64,000 nucleotides of DNA from Isoptericola halotolerans (GTDB taxonomy: Bacteria; Actinomycetota; Actinomycetes; Actinomycetales; Cellulomonadaceae). Positions within the stretch are counted from its first letter, which is position 1, and each line of letters opens with the position of its first letter. Shown one piece after another: positions 53,036 through 60,267 of the stretch. The position numbers were made by a program, and so were the translations under genes. The notes under the pieces are model-generated. The model saw only the letters and a list, made by a program, of their open reading frames with translations, did no database searches and was not told the DNA's origin. The stretch is taken from NCBI RefSeq assembly GCF_003003075.1, contig NZ_PVTX01000010.1:62001-126000 (forward strand), read 5' to 3'.

Positions 53036-53569
53036 GTGGAGAGCGACGACGCGGAGGCACCGATGGTGCCGGTCGAGGTGCTCGGGGTCCGACAGCAGCA
53101 GCGTGACCAGGAGATCGTGGTCCTGCTGTTCGACACCGCGGCCGAGCTTGCCGTGCCCATCGTGATCGGCGCCCGCGAAGCCTCCGCCATCGCCATGGCG
53201 CAAGCAGGCGTGGCGACGCCCCGTCCCATGACCCACGACCTCCTGCGAGACCTGCTCGGTGCCGTGGGCGTCGACCTGGACCGCGTCGAGATCGTCGCCC
53301 TCGACGGTGGGATCTTCTTCGCCGAGCTCGTCCTGTCCACCGGCGTCCGGCTCGACTCGCGGGCTTCCGACGCGATCGCCCTGGCGGTCCGCACCGAGAG
53401 TCCCGTGCTCTGCTCGGCCGAGGTGGTCGCAGCCGCCGGCGTCGAGGTCGTCGACCTGGACCAGCAGAAGGAGGTCGAGAAGTTCCGCCACTTCCTCGAC
53501 CACGTCACCGCCGAGGACTTCACCACACCCGAGGGGCCGAGCGATCTCGGCGACGACACGCCACCTTGA
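53036..53569 (+). CDS. Bifunctional nuclease family protein (DUF151)
   Basis: The 177-aa protein has the DUF151 pattern PVEVLGVRQQQRDQEIVVLLFD, PIVIGAREASAIAMAQAGVATPRPMTHDLLRDLL and LDSRASDAIALAVRTESPVLCSAEV. Plant homologues have DNase and RNase activity; the bacterial role is unclear. The GTG 53036 start was chosen because TACCGT (53023-53028) is 7 nt upstream and it begins after the residues absent from the family. Confidence 0.85.
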   Translation: MESDDAEAPMVPVEVLGVRQQQRDQEIVVLLFDTAAELAVPIVIGAREASAIAMAQAGVATPRPMTHDLLRDLLGAVGVDLDRVEIVALDGGIFFAELVLSTGVRLDSRASDAIALAVRTESPVLCSAEVVAAAGVEVVDLDQQKEVEKFRHFLDHVTAEDFTTPEGPSDLGDDTPP

Positions 53570-53591
53570 CCCTCAGGTTCAGCCTGAAGGT
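53569..53591 (+). promoter_or_regulatory. Inverted repeat in the gap before the second merR
   Basis: ACCCTCAGG (53569-53577) and CCTGAAGGT (53583-53591) are 9-bp arms with one mismatch around TTCAG. TTGACC (53566-53571) overlaps the left arm, and TATGGT (53599-53604) lies downstream. It could be a MerR operator or a weak terminator. Confidence 0.45.
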
Positions 53592-53699
53592 CGCGGGTTA
53601 TGGTGTCCAGGAACCCTCTACCAGCGGTTCACGGTCGCCACGACAGGTCACGGTTCAGCACCGGTCCGCGACACGCCGAACGTCTCGAGCGCAACGTCG

Positions 53700-53728
53700 T
53701 TGACGCCCCCCGGGGGCGGTCCTAGCGT
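53700..53728 (+). promoter_or_regulatory. Promoter of the second merR with palindrome in the spacer
   Basis: TTGACG (53700-53705), a 17-bp spacer and TAGCGT (53723-53728) form a complete promoter. The spacer region holds the 15-bp palindrome CGCCCCCCGGGGGCG (53704-53718), a likely regulator site. The leader is short and has TTGGAGG before the GTG. Confidence 0.65.
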
Positions 53729-53751
53729 GGAATCGACATCTTGGAGGCACA

Positions 53752-54339
53752 GTGAACAGCAGCGGTGAGGCGAGCGTCGAGGTCAGCGCAGCGCCGACCG
53801 GCGCCCAGGGACTTCTCTTCGGTGAGGACCTCACGGAGCAGGACGGCGGCACCGGGTACCGCGGGACCACGGCCTGCCGGGTCGCGGGCATCACCTATCG
53901 GCAGCTCGACTACTGGGCACGCACCGGTCTGGTCGAGCCGTCGATCCGACCGGCGAGCGGCTCCGGCACGCACCGGCTGTACAGCTTCCGTGACGTCCTG
54001 GTGCTCAAGGTCGTCAAGCGGCTGCTCGACACGGGGGTGTCGCTGCAGCAGATCCGCAGCGCCGTCACCCACCTGCGCGAGCGCGGCGTCGACGACCTGG
54101 CCCAGATCACGCTCATGAGCGACGGTGCGTCCGTCTACGAGTGCACCTCGCCGGACGAGGTCGTGGACCTCGTGCAGGGCGGCCAGGGCGTCTTCGGCAT
54201 CGCCGTGGGCCGGGTCTGGCGCGAGATCGAGGGCACGCTGTCCCAGATGCCGACCGAGTCGCTCGAGGACGAGGGCGACGACGGACCGCACGGGGAGGAC
54301 GAGCTCGCCGTACGCCGGCGGGCACGTCACGTCGGCTGA
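53752..54339 (+). CDS. MerR-type regulator, Rv1830 (ResR/McdR)-like
   Basis: The 195-aa protein has a MerR domain near residues 40-105 (GYRGTTACRVAGITYRQLDYWARTGLVEPSIRP, HRLYSFRDVLVLKVVKRLLDTGVSLQQIRSAV). A C-terminal part with DLVQGGQGVFGIAVGRVWREIEG follows. Order and sequence match the Rv1830 position, a cell-division regulator in mycobacteria. It has its own well-formed promoter. The next gene starts 3 nt later. Confidence 0.87.
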   Translation: MNSSGEASVEVSAAPTGAQGLLFGEDLTEQDGGTGYRGTTACRVAGITYRQLDYWARTGLVEPSIRPASGSGTHRLYSFRDVLVLKVVKRLLDTGVSLQQIRSAVTHLRERGVDDLAQITLMSDGASVYECTSPDEVVDLVQGGQGVFGIAVGRVWREIEGTLSQMPTESLEDEGDDGPHGEDELAVRRRARHVG

Positions 54340-54342
54340 CCC

Positions 54343-55002
54343 GTGCGCCTGACGTTCCACGGGCACGCCTGCGTCAGCATCTCGGGCGCCGGGACCCGCG
54401 TCGTGATCGACCCCGGCACGCTGGCTGATGCTCGCGGGGCGCTGGCGGGCGCCAGCGGGGTGCTGATCACCCACGAGCACCCGGACCACCTGGACGTCGA
54501 GGCCGTCGTGGAGGCACTGCGGGGCGACGCCACGCTCACGGTGCGCGGCACCGCCGGAGTCGTCGAGGCGCTGCGCGACGCCGGGATGCCCGGCGAACGT
54601 GCGCAGGCGGCCGAACCGGGCGAGGAGCTGGAGCTCGGTGCCGCCCGGGTGCTGGTCGGCGGCGGCGACCATGCCCCGATCCACCCGCGGCTGCCGCTGA
54701 TCGCCAACCGGACGTACACCGTCGCGCTCGACGGTGCCACGGTCCACCACCCCGGGGACTCGTTCGACGTACCCGCCGGAGCCCTGGACGTGCTGTGCCT
54801 GCCCGTGTCCGGGCCGTGGCTGCGGCTGTCCGAGGTCATCGACGTCACCCTGGCCGCGAGCGCCCGCACCGTCGTCCCGGTGCACGACGCGCTGCTGAGC
54901 GAGACGGGCCACCAGCTGACGCGGCGATGGCTGGACACCGGGCGTCTCGGCGGCGAGCACGTGTACCGCCGCCTCGCCGCGGGGGAGTCCTTCGAGGTGT
55001 GA
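54343..55002 (+). CDS. Metallo-beta-lactamase-fold hydrolase, UlaG-like
   Basis: The 219-aa hydrolase begins MRLTFHGHACVSISGAG and has the zinc motif LITHEHPDHLDVE near residue 45, GGDHAPIHP near 107, HHPGDSFDVPAGALDVLCLPVSGPW, and VVPVHDALLSETG with a late His. This matches the UlaG/YtnP-type subgroup. The substrate is unknown. The GTG start is 3 nt after the merR stop, and a bidirectional terminator follows. Confidence 0.83.
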   Translation: MRLTFHGHACVSISGAGTRVVIDPGTLADARGALAGASGVLITHEHPDHLDVEAVVEALRGDATLTVRGTAGVVEALRDAGMPGERAQAAEPGEELELGAARVLVGGGDHAPIHPRLPLIANRTYTVALDGATVHHPGDSFDVPAGALDVLCLPVSGPWLRLSEVIDVTLAASARTVVPVHDALLSETGHQLTRRWLDTGRLGGEHVYRRLAAGESFEV

Positions 55003-55032
55003 CGCCGGCTCGCTCGTCCCGCGAGCCGGCGT
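55002..55032. terminator. Bidirectional terminator between convergent genes
   Basis: Perfect 12-bp arms ACGCCGGCTCGC (55002-55013) and GCGAGCCGGCGT (55021-55032) surround a 7-nt loop. It lies between the metallo-hydrolase and the cardiolipin synthase gene, which converge. Confidence 0.8.
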
Positions 55033-55039
55033 GGCGGGC

Positions 55040-56323
55040 TCAGAGCAGCGGCTCGAGCGGCTCCAGCACCCGCTCGGCGACCTTCGTCAGCAACGAGCGT
55101 TCCCGCCACTCGTCGTAGGTGAGCTCGTGGGAGTTGCTCTCGTCCATGCGGAACACCTCCTCGAGCGTGCTCGCCACGCCGGCGTCGACGATCTCGAGGT
55201 TGATCTCGTAGTTGCCGGTGAGGCTGAGCCGGTCGATGTTCGCGGTGCCCACGGTGGACCAGCGGCCGTCGATGGTGGCCGTCTTGGCGTGGACCATCGC
55301 CCCCTCGTACAGCATGATCCGCACCCCGCCGCGCAGGAGCTTGGTGTACCGGCCGCGGGCGAGCCAGTCGGCCAGGGAGTGGTTGGAACGTTCGGGGACG
55401 AGCACGCGCACGTCCACCCCGCGGGCGGCGGCGGCGAGCAGCGCCTTGAGGATGTCGCGGTCGGGGATGAAGTAGGCCTGGGTGATGTAGATGTGGCTCG
55501 TCGCCCTGTCGATCGCGTCGAGGTAGAGACCCCGGATGGGAAAGACGAGGTCGCTGGGGGCGTTGCGGGCCGCTCTGAGGCTGGGCTGCCAGTGCTCGGC
55601 GCCCTTGTCCTGCAGCACCGGGTGCTTGTGGGTGCGCCAGCGGTTCCAGAAGTCGACGAAGGCGTTCTGCAGCTCCCACGCCGCCCGGCCCTCCAGCCGG
55701 ATGTGGGTGTCGCGCCACTTGGTGGCGTACTCCTCGCCGATGTTGTAACCACCCACGAACGCCACCTCGTCGTCGACGACGAGGATCTTGCGGTGGTCCC
55801 GCCCGGAGCGTCGCACGTCGAGCGTGAGCAGGCCCGGGCGCAGGGCGGGGAACCGCAGGACGTGGACCTGCGGCGGGAAGTGGAAGAACGATTGGGGCAC
55901 GACGAGGTTGGCGAAGCCGTCGTAGACGACGTAGACCTCGACGCCGCGCGCGGCGGCCTCGGAGATCGCCCGCTTGAAACGCTCGCCGGTGTCGTCGCCC
56001 TTCCAGATGTAGGTCTCGAGGAAGACGGTGTGCCGGGCGCCGTCGATCGCCTCGAGCATCGCCTCGTAGAGGTCGTCACCGTAGGTGTACAGCGTCGCGG
56101 TGGTGCCGTCGATCTCCGTCGACATCGGTGCGGCGGTCGGGAACTTGCTGTCGAGGGGGTACCGCTGGCCGCGGATCTTGTCGGTGACCATGACCGCGGC
56201 ACCGGCCGTCAGCGGGACGGCGGCGGCCAGGATCGCGGCACGCCGGGCGGCCTTGCCGATGCGTCGCCAGTCGACCTGGATGTGGACCGGGAGAGCGAGG
56301 GACTGCTGCTGCGGGCTGGGCAC
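55040..56323 (-). CDS. Phospholipase D family protein, cardiolipin synthase-like
   Basis: The 427-aa protein has an N-terminal membrane segment near residues 27-47 and two HKD motifs: DHRKILVVDDEVAFVGGYNIG near 175 and VHAKTATIDGRWSTVGTANID near 350. This is the ClsA/ClsB type, which condenses phosphatidyl groups into cardiolipin at the membrane. The GTG start lies 6 nt after a TAGCGT hexamer embedded in the end of the recombinase gene. Confidence 0.87.
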   Translation of the reverse strand: MPSPQQQSLALPVHIQVDWRRIGKAARRAAILAAAVPLTAGAAVMVTDKIRGQRYPLDSKFPTAAPMSTEIDGTTATLYTYGDDLYEAMLEAIDGARHTVFLETYIWKGDDTGERFKRAISEAAARGVEVYVVYDGFANLVVPQSFFHFPPQVHVLRFPALRPGLLTLDVRRSGRDHRKILVVDDEVAFVGGYNIGEEYATKWRDTHIRLEGRAAWELQNAFVDFWNRWRTHKHPVLQDKGAEHWQPSLRAARNAPSDLVFPIRGLYLDAIDRATSHIYITQAYFIPDRDILKALLAAAARGVDVRVLVPERSNHSLADWLARGRYTKLLRGGVRIMLYEGAMVHAKTATIDGRWSTVGTANIDRLSLTGNYEINLEIVDAGVASTLEEVFRMDESNSHELTYDEWRERSLLTKVAERVLEPLEPLL

Positions 56324-56327
56324 GTCC

Positions 56328-57440
56328 TCACGCTAGCGGCGTCGAGGCCGTCGCGCCTGGTGATTCGGCCGCGACGGCGTGTGAGGCGTCCCGCAGGGAG
56401 TCCGCGAGAGGGTGGGTGCGGATGGCTGCGGCGAGCTCACCGTCGATGCGGTCGAGGTAGGCGCCGGTCGTGGCGATCGAGGCGTGGCCGAGGAGCTCGG
56501 CGACCACCTTGACGTCCCACCCGTCGGCGACGAGGAGCGTCGCGGTGGTGTGGCGCAGCGCGTGCGGGGTGGCGGGACGCCGGTAGGCCTCGGGCATGCG
56601 CGCGACGGCGCGTGCCAGCAGGGCACGGATCGCCTGGGTGTCGAGCCGACGACCCCGCCACGACAGCAGGAGCGCGCGTTGGGCGTCGGCGTCCTCGGGT
56701 CGGCGGGCGGCCAGCCGCGGTCGCAGGCCCGTCAGGTAGCTCTCGAGGGCGGTCGCCAGCGGAGGGCTCAGCGCCACCGTCCTGGTCGAGCCGCCCTTGC
56801 CGACGATGCGCCAGCGGGTCTCGTCCGGTTCCCGGGTGAGATCGGCGACGTCGGCGCGGGCGAGCTCGGAGACGCGGGGCCCGAGGACGATCAGCAGCGC
56901 GACCACGAGGCGGTCCCGGGCCGCGAGCGCCTGGTCGGCGCGGGTGGTGCGAGCCGGGCCCGGGTGGTCGGCGGCCTCCTGGACGGTGGTCACGAGGGCC
57001 TGCGCGGCGGAGGCCGAGAGCGCGGTCCGTTCGACACGCAGCCGCTCGCGCACCTTGGCGGGCGGTGCGGCCCACTGCATCGGGTCGGCCTGCACCCAGC
57101 AGTGCCGGGCGGCCGACGAGAAGAACCGGGTCACGGACTGGCGGAAGCGGTTGACGGTGGCGGTGGAGCGGCCGGGGGCGCCCTTGCGGCGGGGGTCGGT
57201 GTACCGCCCGTCCGGGCCTGACTGGTAGCGCACGAGAGCGTCGTCGACGTCGTCGCCGGTGACGTCGTCGAGCACGCGGTCGGGGCCGAGGAGGCGGGCG
57301 AGCTCGGCCACGTCGCGCGCGTAGGAGCGTTCGGTGGCGGGGGAGAGGACGCCACGGACCGTCTCGACCCGCACCGACGCGAGGTAGCGGTCCGCCGCCT
57401 GGGCGACGGTGAGCCGTTCGAGCCGGGGCGGCGCGACCAT
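56328..57440 (-). CDS. Tyrosine recombinase (XerC/D-like site-specific integrase)
   Basis: The 370-aa recombinase has an N-terminal SAM-like core-binding domain (residues 10-125). The catalytic domain has all expected residues: Arg in LGPRVSELARADVADL near 198, Lys in GKGGSTRT near 223, His-x-x-Arg in TPHALRHTTAT near 300, His in LLGHASIATTGAYL near 325 and the nucleophile Tyr of the same segment. No prophage or other mobility gene is nearby. AGGAGG precedes the ATG. A 30-bp inverted repeat lies 136 bp upstream. Confidence 0.9.
   Translation of the reverse strand: MVAPPRLERLTVAQAADRYLASVRVETVRGVLSPATERSYARDVAELARLLGPDRVLDDVTGDDVDDALVRYQSGPDGRYTDPRRKGAPGRSTATVNRFRQSVTRFFSSAARHCWVQADPMQWAAPPAKVRERLRVERTALSASAAQALVTTVQEAADHPGPARTTRADQALAARDRLVVALLIVLGPRVSELARADVADLTREPDETRWRIVGKGGSTRTVALSPPLATALESYLTGLRPRLAARRPEDADAQRALLLSWRGRRLDTQAIRALLARAVARMPEAYRRPATPHALRHTTATLLVADGWDVKVVAELLGHASIATTGAYLDRIDGELAAAIRTHPLADSLRDASHAVAAESPGATASTPLA
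56330..56335 (-). promoter_or_regulatory. -10 hexamer TAGCGT of the cardiolipin synthase gene
   Basis: On the minus strand TAGCGT lies 6 nt before the GTG at 56323 and inside the last codons of the recombinase gene. Confidence 0.5.
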
Positions 57441-57752
57441 CGTGTTCCTCCTGTCCGACCTCTGGCGGCCTGGGATGACCGGGGGAGCGCAGGCTTGTGA
57501 CCTGCACCGTCATCGTCGTCAGGGTAGACGCCGGCACCGACAGCGACGGCAGGGCGGAGGACTCGACCGGGACGGAACCACTGTGTTGTGGCATACACAA
57601 TGGTTTGATCCGAATGTCCGTTTCAGTGTAGCCCGGGACGCGCACGGTGGCCAGATGGTCAGATGGTGACCGGATGGTGAGTCAGCTCGCCGGGCGCGCC
57701 GTCGACGGGCCGCCGAGCCGTGCGATGATCGGGTCCAGAGCCTGACACGGCT
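57441..57752. other. 312-bp gap upstream of the recombinase
   Basis: No gene is seen. It holds a candidate recombinase -10 (TACCCT on the minus strand, 57526-57521), the AT-rich inverted repeat at 57576-57605, and a small tandem repeat with CAGATGGT at 57652-57659 and 57660-57667 plus a related CCGGATGGTGA. The gdx promoter candidate is GATGAT at 57724-57729. Confidence 0.5.
57576..57605. repeat. 30-bp inverted repeat, candidate recombinase site
   Basis: Arms AACCACTGTGT (57576-57586) and ACACAATGGTT (57595-57605) pair with one mismatch over 11 bp around the 8-bp spacer TGTGGCAT. Eleven-bp arms with a 6-8 bp spacer are the geometry of dif and many att core sites. It is AT-rich in a GC-rich genome and next to the tyrosine recombinase gene. 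It might instead be a repressor operator. Confidence 0.6.
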
Positions 57753-57800
57753 CCCGGACGAGGGTTGCCGTACCCGGAACGCGACAAGACGGCATCGGGG
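57753..57800 (+). ncRNA. Guanidine-III riboswitch (ykkC-III)
   Basis: The conserved blocks are all present and in order: CCGGACGAGG at 57754-57763, GCCGTACCCGG at 57767-57777, and GACAAGACGGC at 57783-57793. GCCG and CGGC form the pseudoknot pairing. The RBS (GGGGAG) follows at 57797, so ligand binding would govern translation of the guanidinium exporter downstream. Confidence 0.92.
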
Positions 57801-57810
57801 AGTGAGTGTC

Positions 57811-58128
57811 ATGTCATGGATCGTCCTGGTCGTCTCGGGGATGCTGGAGGCCGTGTGGGCCACGGCGCTCGGCCGCTCCGAGGGATTCTCGCGGCTCGTG
57901 CCCAGCATCGTGTTCGCGGTCAGCCTGACGGCCAGCATGGCCGGCCTGGCGTACGCGCTGCGCGAGCTGCCGGTGGGCACGGCCTACGCCGTCTGGGTCG
58001 GCATCGGCGCGTCGTTGACGGCCGGCTACGCGATGGCGACCGGCGCCGAGCCGGTGACCGTCGTCCGGATCGTGCTCATCCTGGGCATCGTCGCGTGCGT
58101 GGCGGGCCTGAAGCTGACGACGCACTGA
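57811..58128 (+). CDS. gdx: Guanidinium exporter Gdx (small multidrug resistance family)
   Basis: This 105-aa, four-helix SMR protein works as a dual-topology dimer. It has the central Glu in SGMLEAVWATALGRSEGF near residue 13 and PVGTAYAVWVGIGASLTAG near 55-73, the Gdx/SugE-type pattern rather than the EmrE type. The guanidine-III riboswitch before it supports guanidinium export. The ATG at 57811 was chosen because GGGGAG lies 8 nt upstream; GTG 57802 overlaps that site. A terminator follows. Confidence 0.92.
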   Translation: MSWIVLVVSGMLEAVWATALGRSEGFSRLVPSIVFAVSLTASMAGLAYALRELPVGTAYAVWVGIGASLTAGYAMATGAEPVTVVRIVLILGIVACVAGLKLTTH

Positions 58129-58150
58129 CACGCTGCGGGGGGAGCGACCG

Positions 58151-58175
58151 GCGGCCGCTGTCGGCCGCTTCTTCC
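58151..58175 (+). terminator. Intrinsic terminator after gdx
   Basis: Perfect 7-bp arms GCGGCCG (58151-58157) and CGGCCGC (58162-58168) around CTGT are followed by TTCTTCC. Confidence 0.8.
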
Positions 58176-58187
58176 ACCCAAAATGAC

Positions 58188-58201
58188 ATAATATGCATTA
58201 T
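58188..58201. repeat. AT-rich palindrome between convergent genes
   Basis: ATAATATGCATTAT has perfect ATAAT/ATTAT arms within a roughly 26-bp AT-rich patch. It lies downstream of both gdx and the DeoR gene, so it is not an obvious promoter for either. It might start an antisense RNA or be a protein-binding or recombination site. Confidence 0.6.
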
Positions 58202-58269
58202 CGGCTACCTGTGCAGGAGCGCTTCCGGCCTGCCCGGCGTGCGTTCCGTGACCGTTCCGGTGCCCGTTC

Positions 58270-59028
58270 TCACCGAGGCGCCAGGACGAGACGGATCCGC
58301 GCTCCGAGCGCGTCCATGACGTCGGTGTCCGGCCCGGCGTCGGTGATCACGCCGGCGACGGCGTCGAACCCGATCACCTGGTACGGCGACGCCGTGCCGA
58401 TCTTCTCCGACGAGCCCAGCACGTAGGTCTCGGCGGCTCGACCTGCCAGCACCCGCTTCATGGCGGCCTCGTCGGCGTCACCGGTGGTCAGGCCGGCGTC
58501 CGGGTGGATCCCGGTGACGCCGAGCAGGAATAGGTCGGCGGAGATCCGCTGCGCCGCCTCCGCCGCGGCGGCACCGCTCGTGACCGCCGAGTGCTTGAAC
58601 AGCCTGCCGCCGAGCACGAAGACCTCGACGCCGGGGTGCTCGACGAGTGCGGCGGCCACGGTCGGGCTGTGCGTGATCACCGTGCAGCGCAGGTCCGGCG
58701 GCAGTGCCGACGCGACCGCGAGCGCCGTGGTCCCGCCGTCGAGGATGACCGTGCTGCCGGGGTCGATCAGGCGCACCGCGGCCGTGGCGACCTGTTGCTT
58801 GCCGACGACGGCGACCCGTCGTCGTCCGTCGTAGTCGGCGAGGGCGGCGGAGGCGGGCAGCGCTCCCCCGTAGACGCGTTGGCACAGGCCCTCGGCGGCC
58901 ATCTCGCGCAGGTCCCGGCGGATGCTGTCCTCCGAGAGACCGAGCTCCGCGGCCACCGTCTTGGCGACGATCTTGCCGTCGCGGCGCAGGGTGTCGATCA
59001 GATGGTCGCGACGCTCCGCGGCAAGCAT
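58270..59028 (-). CDS. DeoR/GlpR family transcriptional regulator
   Basis: The 252-aa regulator has an N-terminal DeoR helix-turn-helix (AAERRDHLIDTLRRDGKIVAKTVAAELGLSEDSIRRDLREMAAEGL). A sugar-phosphate sensor domain follows with ILDGGTTALAVASAL and VFVLGGRLF, LFLLGVTGIHPDAGLTTGD. Effectors of the family are phosphorylated sugars. ATG 59028 fits the family start; a GTG at 59058 would add ten residues. It is divergent from the DUF4406/Nudix pair with overlapping -10 elements. Confidence 0.88.
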   Translation of the reverse strand: MLAAERRDHLIDTLRRDGKIVAKTVAAELGLSEDSIRRDLREMAAEGLCQRVYGGALPASAALADYDGRRRVAVVGKQQVATAAVRLIDPGSTVILDGGTTALAVASALPPDLRCTVITHSPTVAAALVEHPGVEVFVLGGRLFKHSAVTSGAAAAEAAQRISADLFLLGVTGIHPDAGLTTGDADEAAMKRVLAGRAAETYVLGSSEKIGTASPYQVIGFDAVAGVITDAGPDTDVMDALGARIRLVLAPR

Positions 59029-59062
59029 GTTTGATCTCGTTTCTTCGTAGTTGTTCACGTTC

Positions 59063-59076
59063 TAGGGCTACCCTAC
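59063..59076. promoter_or_regulatory. Overlapping divergent -10 elements of deoR and DUF4406
   Basis: TACCCT (59069-59074, plus) lies 6 nt before the ATG at 59081. TAGGGT (minus, complement of 59071-59076) serves the DeoR gene. TAGGG/CCCTA form an inverted repeat at 59064-59076. The two promoters cannot be occupied together, so transcription of the two directions is mutually exclusive or jointly repressed. Confidence 0.55.
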
Positions 59077-59080
59077 TGCC

Positions 59081-59458
59081 ATGAACCGACCACTGCTCAT
59101 CCTGATCGCCGGCCCGTACCGTTCCGGCACCGCCGGGGACCCCGTCGCGATGGAGGCCAACCTGCGACGTCTCGAGGAGGCCGCCTGGCCCCTCTTCGAG
59201 GCGGGCCACGTCCCCATGATCGGTGAGTGGGTCGCGCTGCCGGTCCTGCACTCGGCGGGCGCAACGGTGCACGACGACCTGGCGGCCGAGGTGCTCTACC
59301 CCACCGCGCAACGCCTCCTGCAGCACTGCGACGCCGTGCTGAGGTTGCCGGGCGAGTCCAGCGGGGCGGACCAGGACGTCGCGATCGCCAGGAGTCGCGG
59401 TCTGCCCGTCTACGAGGACGTCGCCGACGTGCCGCGCCGCACGGACGGCGACCGGTGA
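59081..59458 (+). CDS. DUF4406 domain protein, nucleoside deoxyribosyltransferase-like
   Basis: The 125-aa protein has LILIAGPYRSGTAGDPVAMEANLRRLEEAAWPLFEAGHVPMIGEW and GADQDVAIARSRGLPVY. This is the DUF4406 pattern, related to nucleoside 2-deoxyribosyltransferase folds. The reaction is unknown. It starts leaderless at ATG 59081 and overlaps the Nudix gene by 4 bp, so the two probably act on related nucleotide substrates. Confidence 0.78.
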   Translation: MNRPLLILIAGPYRSGTAGDPVAMEANLRRLEEAAWPLFEAGHVPMIGEWVALPVLHSAGATVHDDLAAEVLYPTAQRLLQHCDAVLRLPGESSGADQDVAIARSRGLPVYEDVADVPRRTDGDR

Positions 59459-60108
59459 GCGGGCAGCCCGGCGTCGACGTCCCGGACCACCGCGGACGCA
59501 CGGGTCTCGACCAGGCGGGTCGCACGTTGGACCGCAACCCCGACGTCGTCGTGCGCGACGTCGAGCTGACCTCCCAGGGGTGGCACGTGCTGCGCCGGAC
59601 CACGTTCGACCAGCGGCGCCGGGACGGACGCTGGTCGACGCTGCAGCGCGAGACCTACGACCGTGGCGACGGCGCGACGATCCTCCTGCACGACGCCGCG
59701 CGGTCCAGCGTCCTGCTGACCCGACAGTTCCGGTTCCCGGCCTACGTCAACGATCATCCCGACGGCATGCTGATCGAGACGGCGGCAGGCCTGCTGGACG
59801 ACGACGACGCCGAGACCGCGATCCGGCGCGAGGTCACCGAGGAGCTGGGCGTCACGGTCGGGCCGGTGACCCACGTCTTCACCGCCTACATGAGCCCGGG
59901 GTCCGTCACGGAGAAGGTGCACTTCTACGCGGCGCCGTACTCCCCGGCAGACCGGACGGGGCCCGGCGGGGGTGTCGCCGCCGAGGGTGAGGACATCGAG
60001 ATCGTCGAGCTCTCGCTGGGCAGCGCACTGGCGATGATCGACGACGGGCGCATCGTCGACGGCAAGACCATCATGCTGCTCCAGTGGTGGGCGCTGACCA
60101 CATCTTGA
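59455..60108 (+). CDS. Nudix hydrolase, NudK (GDP-mannose pyrophosphatase)-like
   Basis: The 217-aa hydrolase has RETYDRGDGATILLHD, LLTRQFRFPAYVNDHPDGMLIETAAGLLDDDDAE and the Nudix core AIRREVTEELGV near residues 124-135. YMSPGSVTEKVHFYAAPYSP, EGEDIEI and DGKTIMLLQWW follow. This is the NudK/ADP-sugar type that cleaves nucleotide sugars. The GTG start overlaps the DUF4406 stop. Confidence 0.88.
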   Translation: MSGQPGVDVPDHRGRTGLDQAGRTLDRNPDVVVRDVELTSQGWHVLRRTTFDQRRRDGRWSTLQRETYDRGDGATILLHDAARSSVLLTRQFRFPAYVNDHPDGMLIETAAGLLDDDDAETAIRREVTEELGVTVGPVTHVFTAYMSPGSVTEKVHFYAAPYSPADRTGPGGGVAAEGEDIEIVELSLGSALAMIDDGRIVDGKTIMLLQWWALTTS

Positions 60109-60267
60109 GGTCCCCCGGCGTCGACGCCGTCGGCGCCTTGAGCAACTGAGCGAGCCGCGACGATCCAGCGCGAGAACACGCGCTGACCTGCGCACTTCCC
60201 GACGGCAGCCTGAGATCGCTCGCCGAGGCTTCGTATCGACCGCACAACGTCGACCTCGGAGCCCACG
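60109..60267. other. Gap before the GT2 gene
   Basis: No gene is seen. TATCGA near 60233 is a weak -10 candidate, and CGGAGC precedes the GTG at 60268. I looked for a cyclic-di-GMP riboswitch and saw none. Confidence 0.3.

Noticed and set aside
57721-57800. Guanidine-I or guanidine-II riboswitch before gdx
   Set aside because: The ACGR-loop hairpin pair of class II and the class I core are absent. The class III blocks match in order.
60109-60267. Cyclic-di-GMP riboswitch before the GT2 gene
   Set aside because: The conserved GEMM core is not present; the gap shows only a weak promoter.
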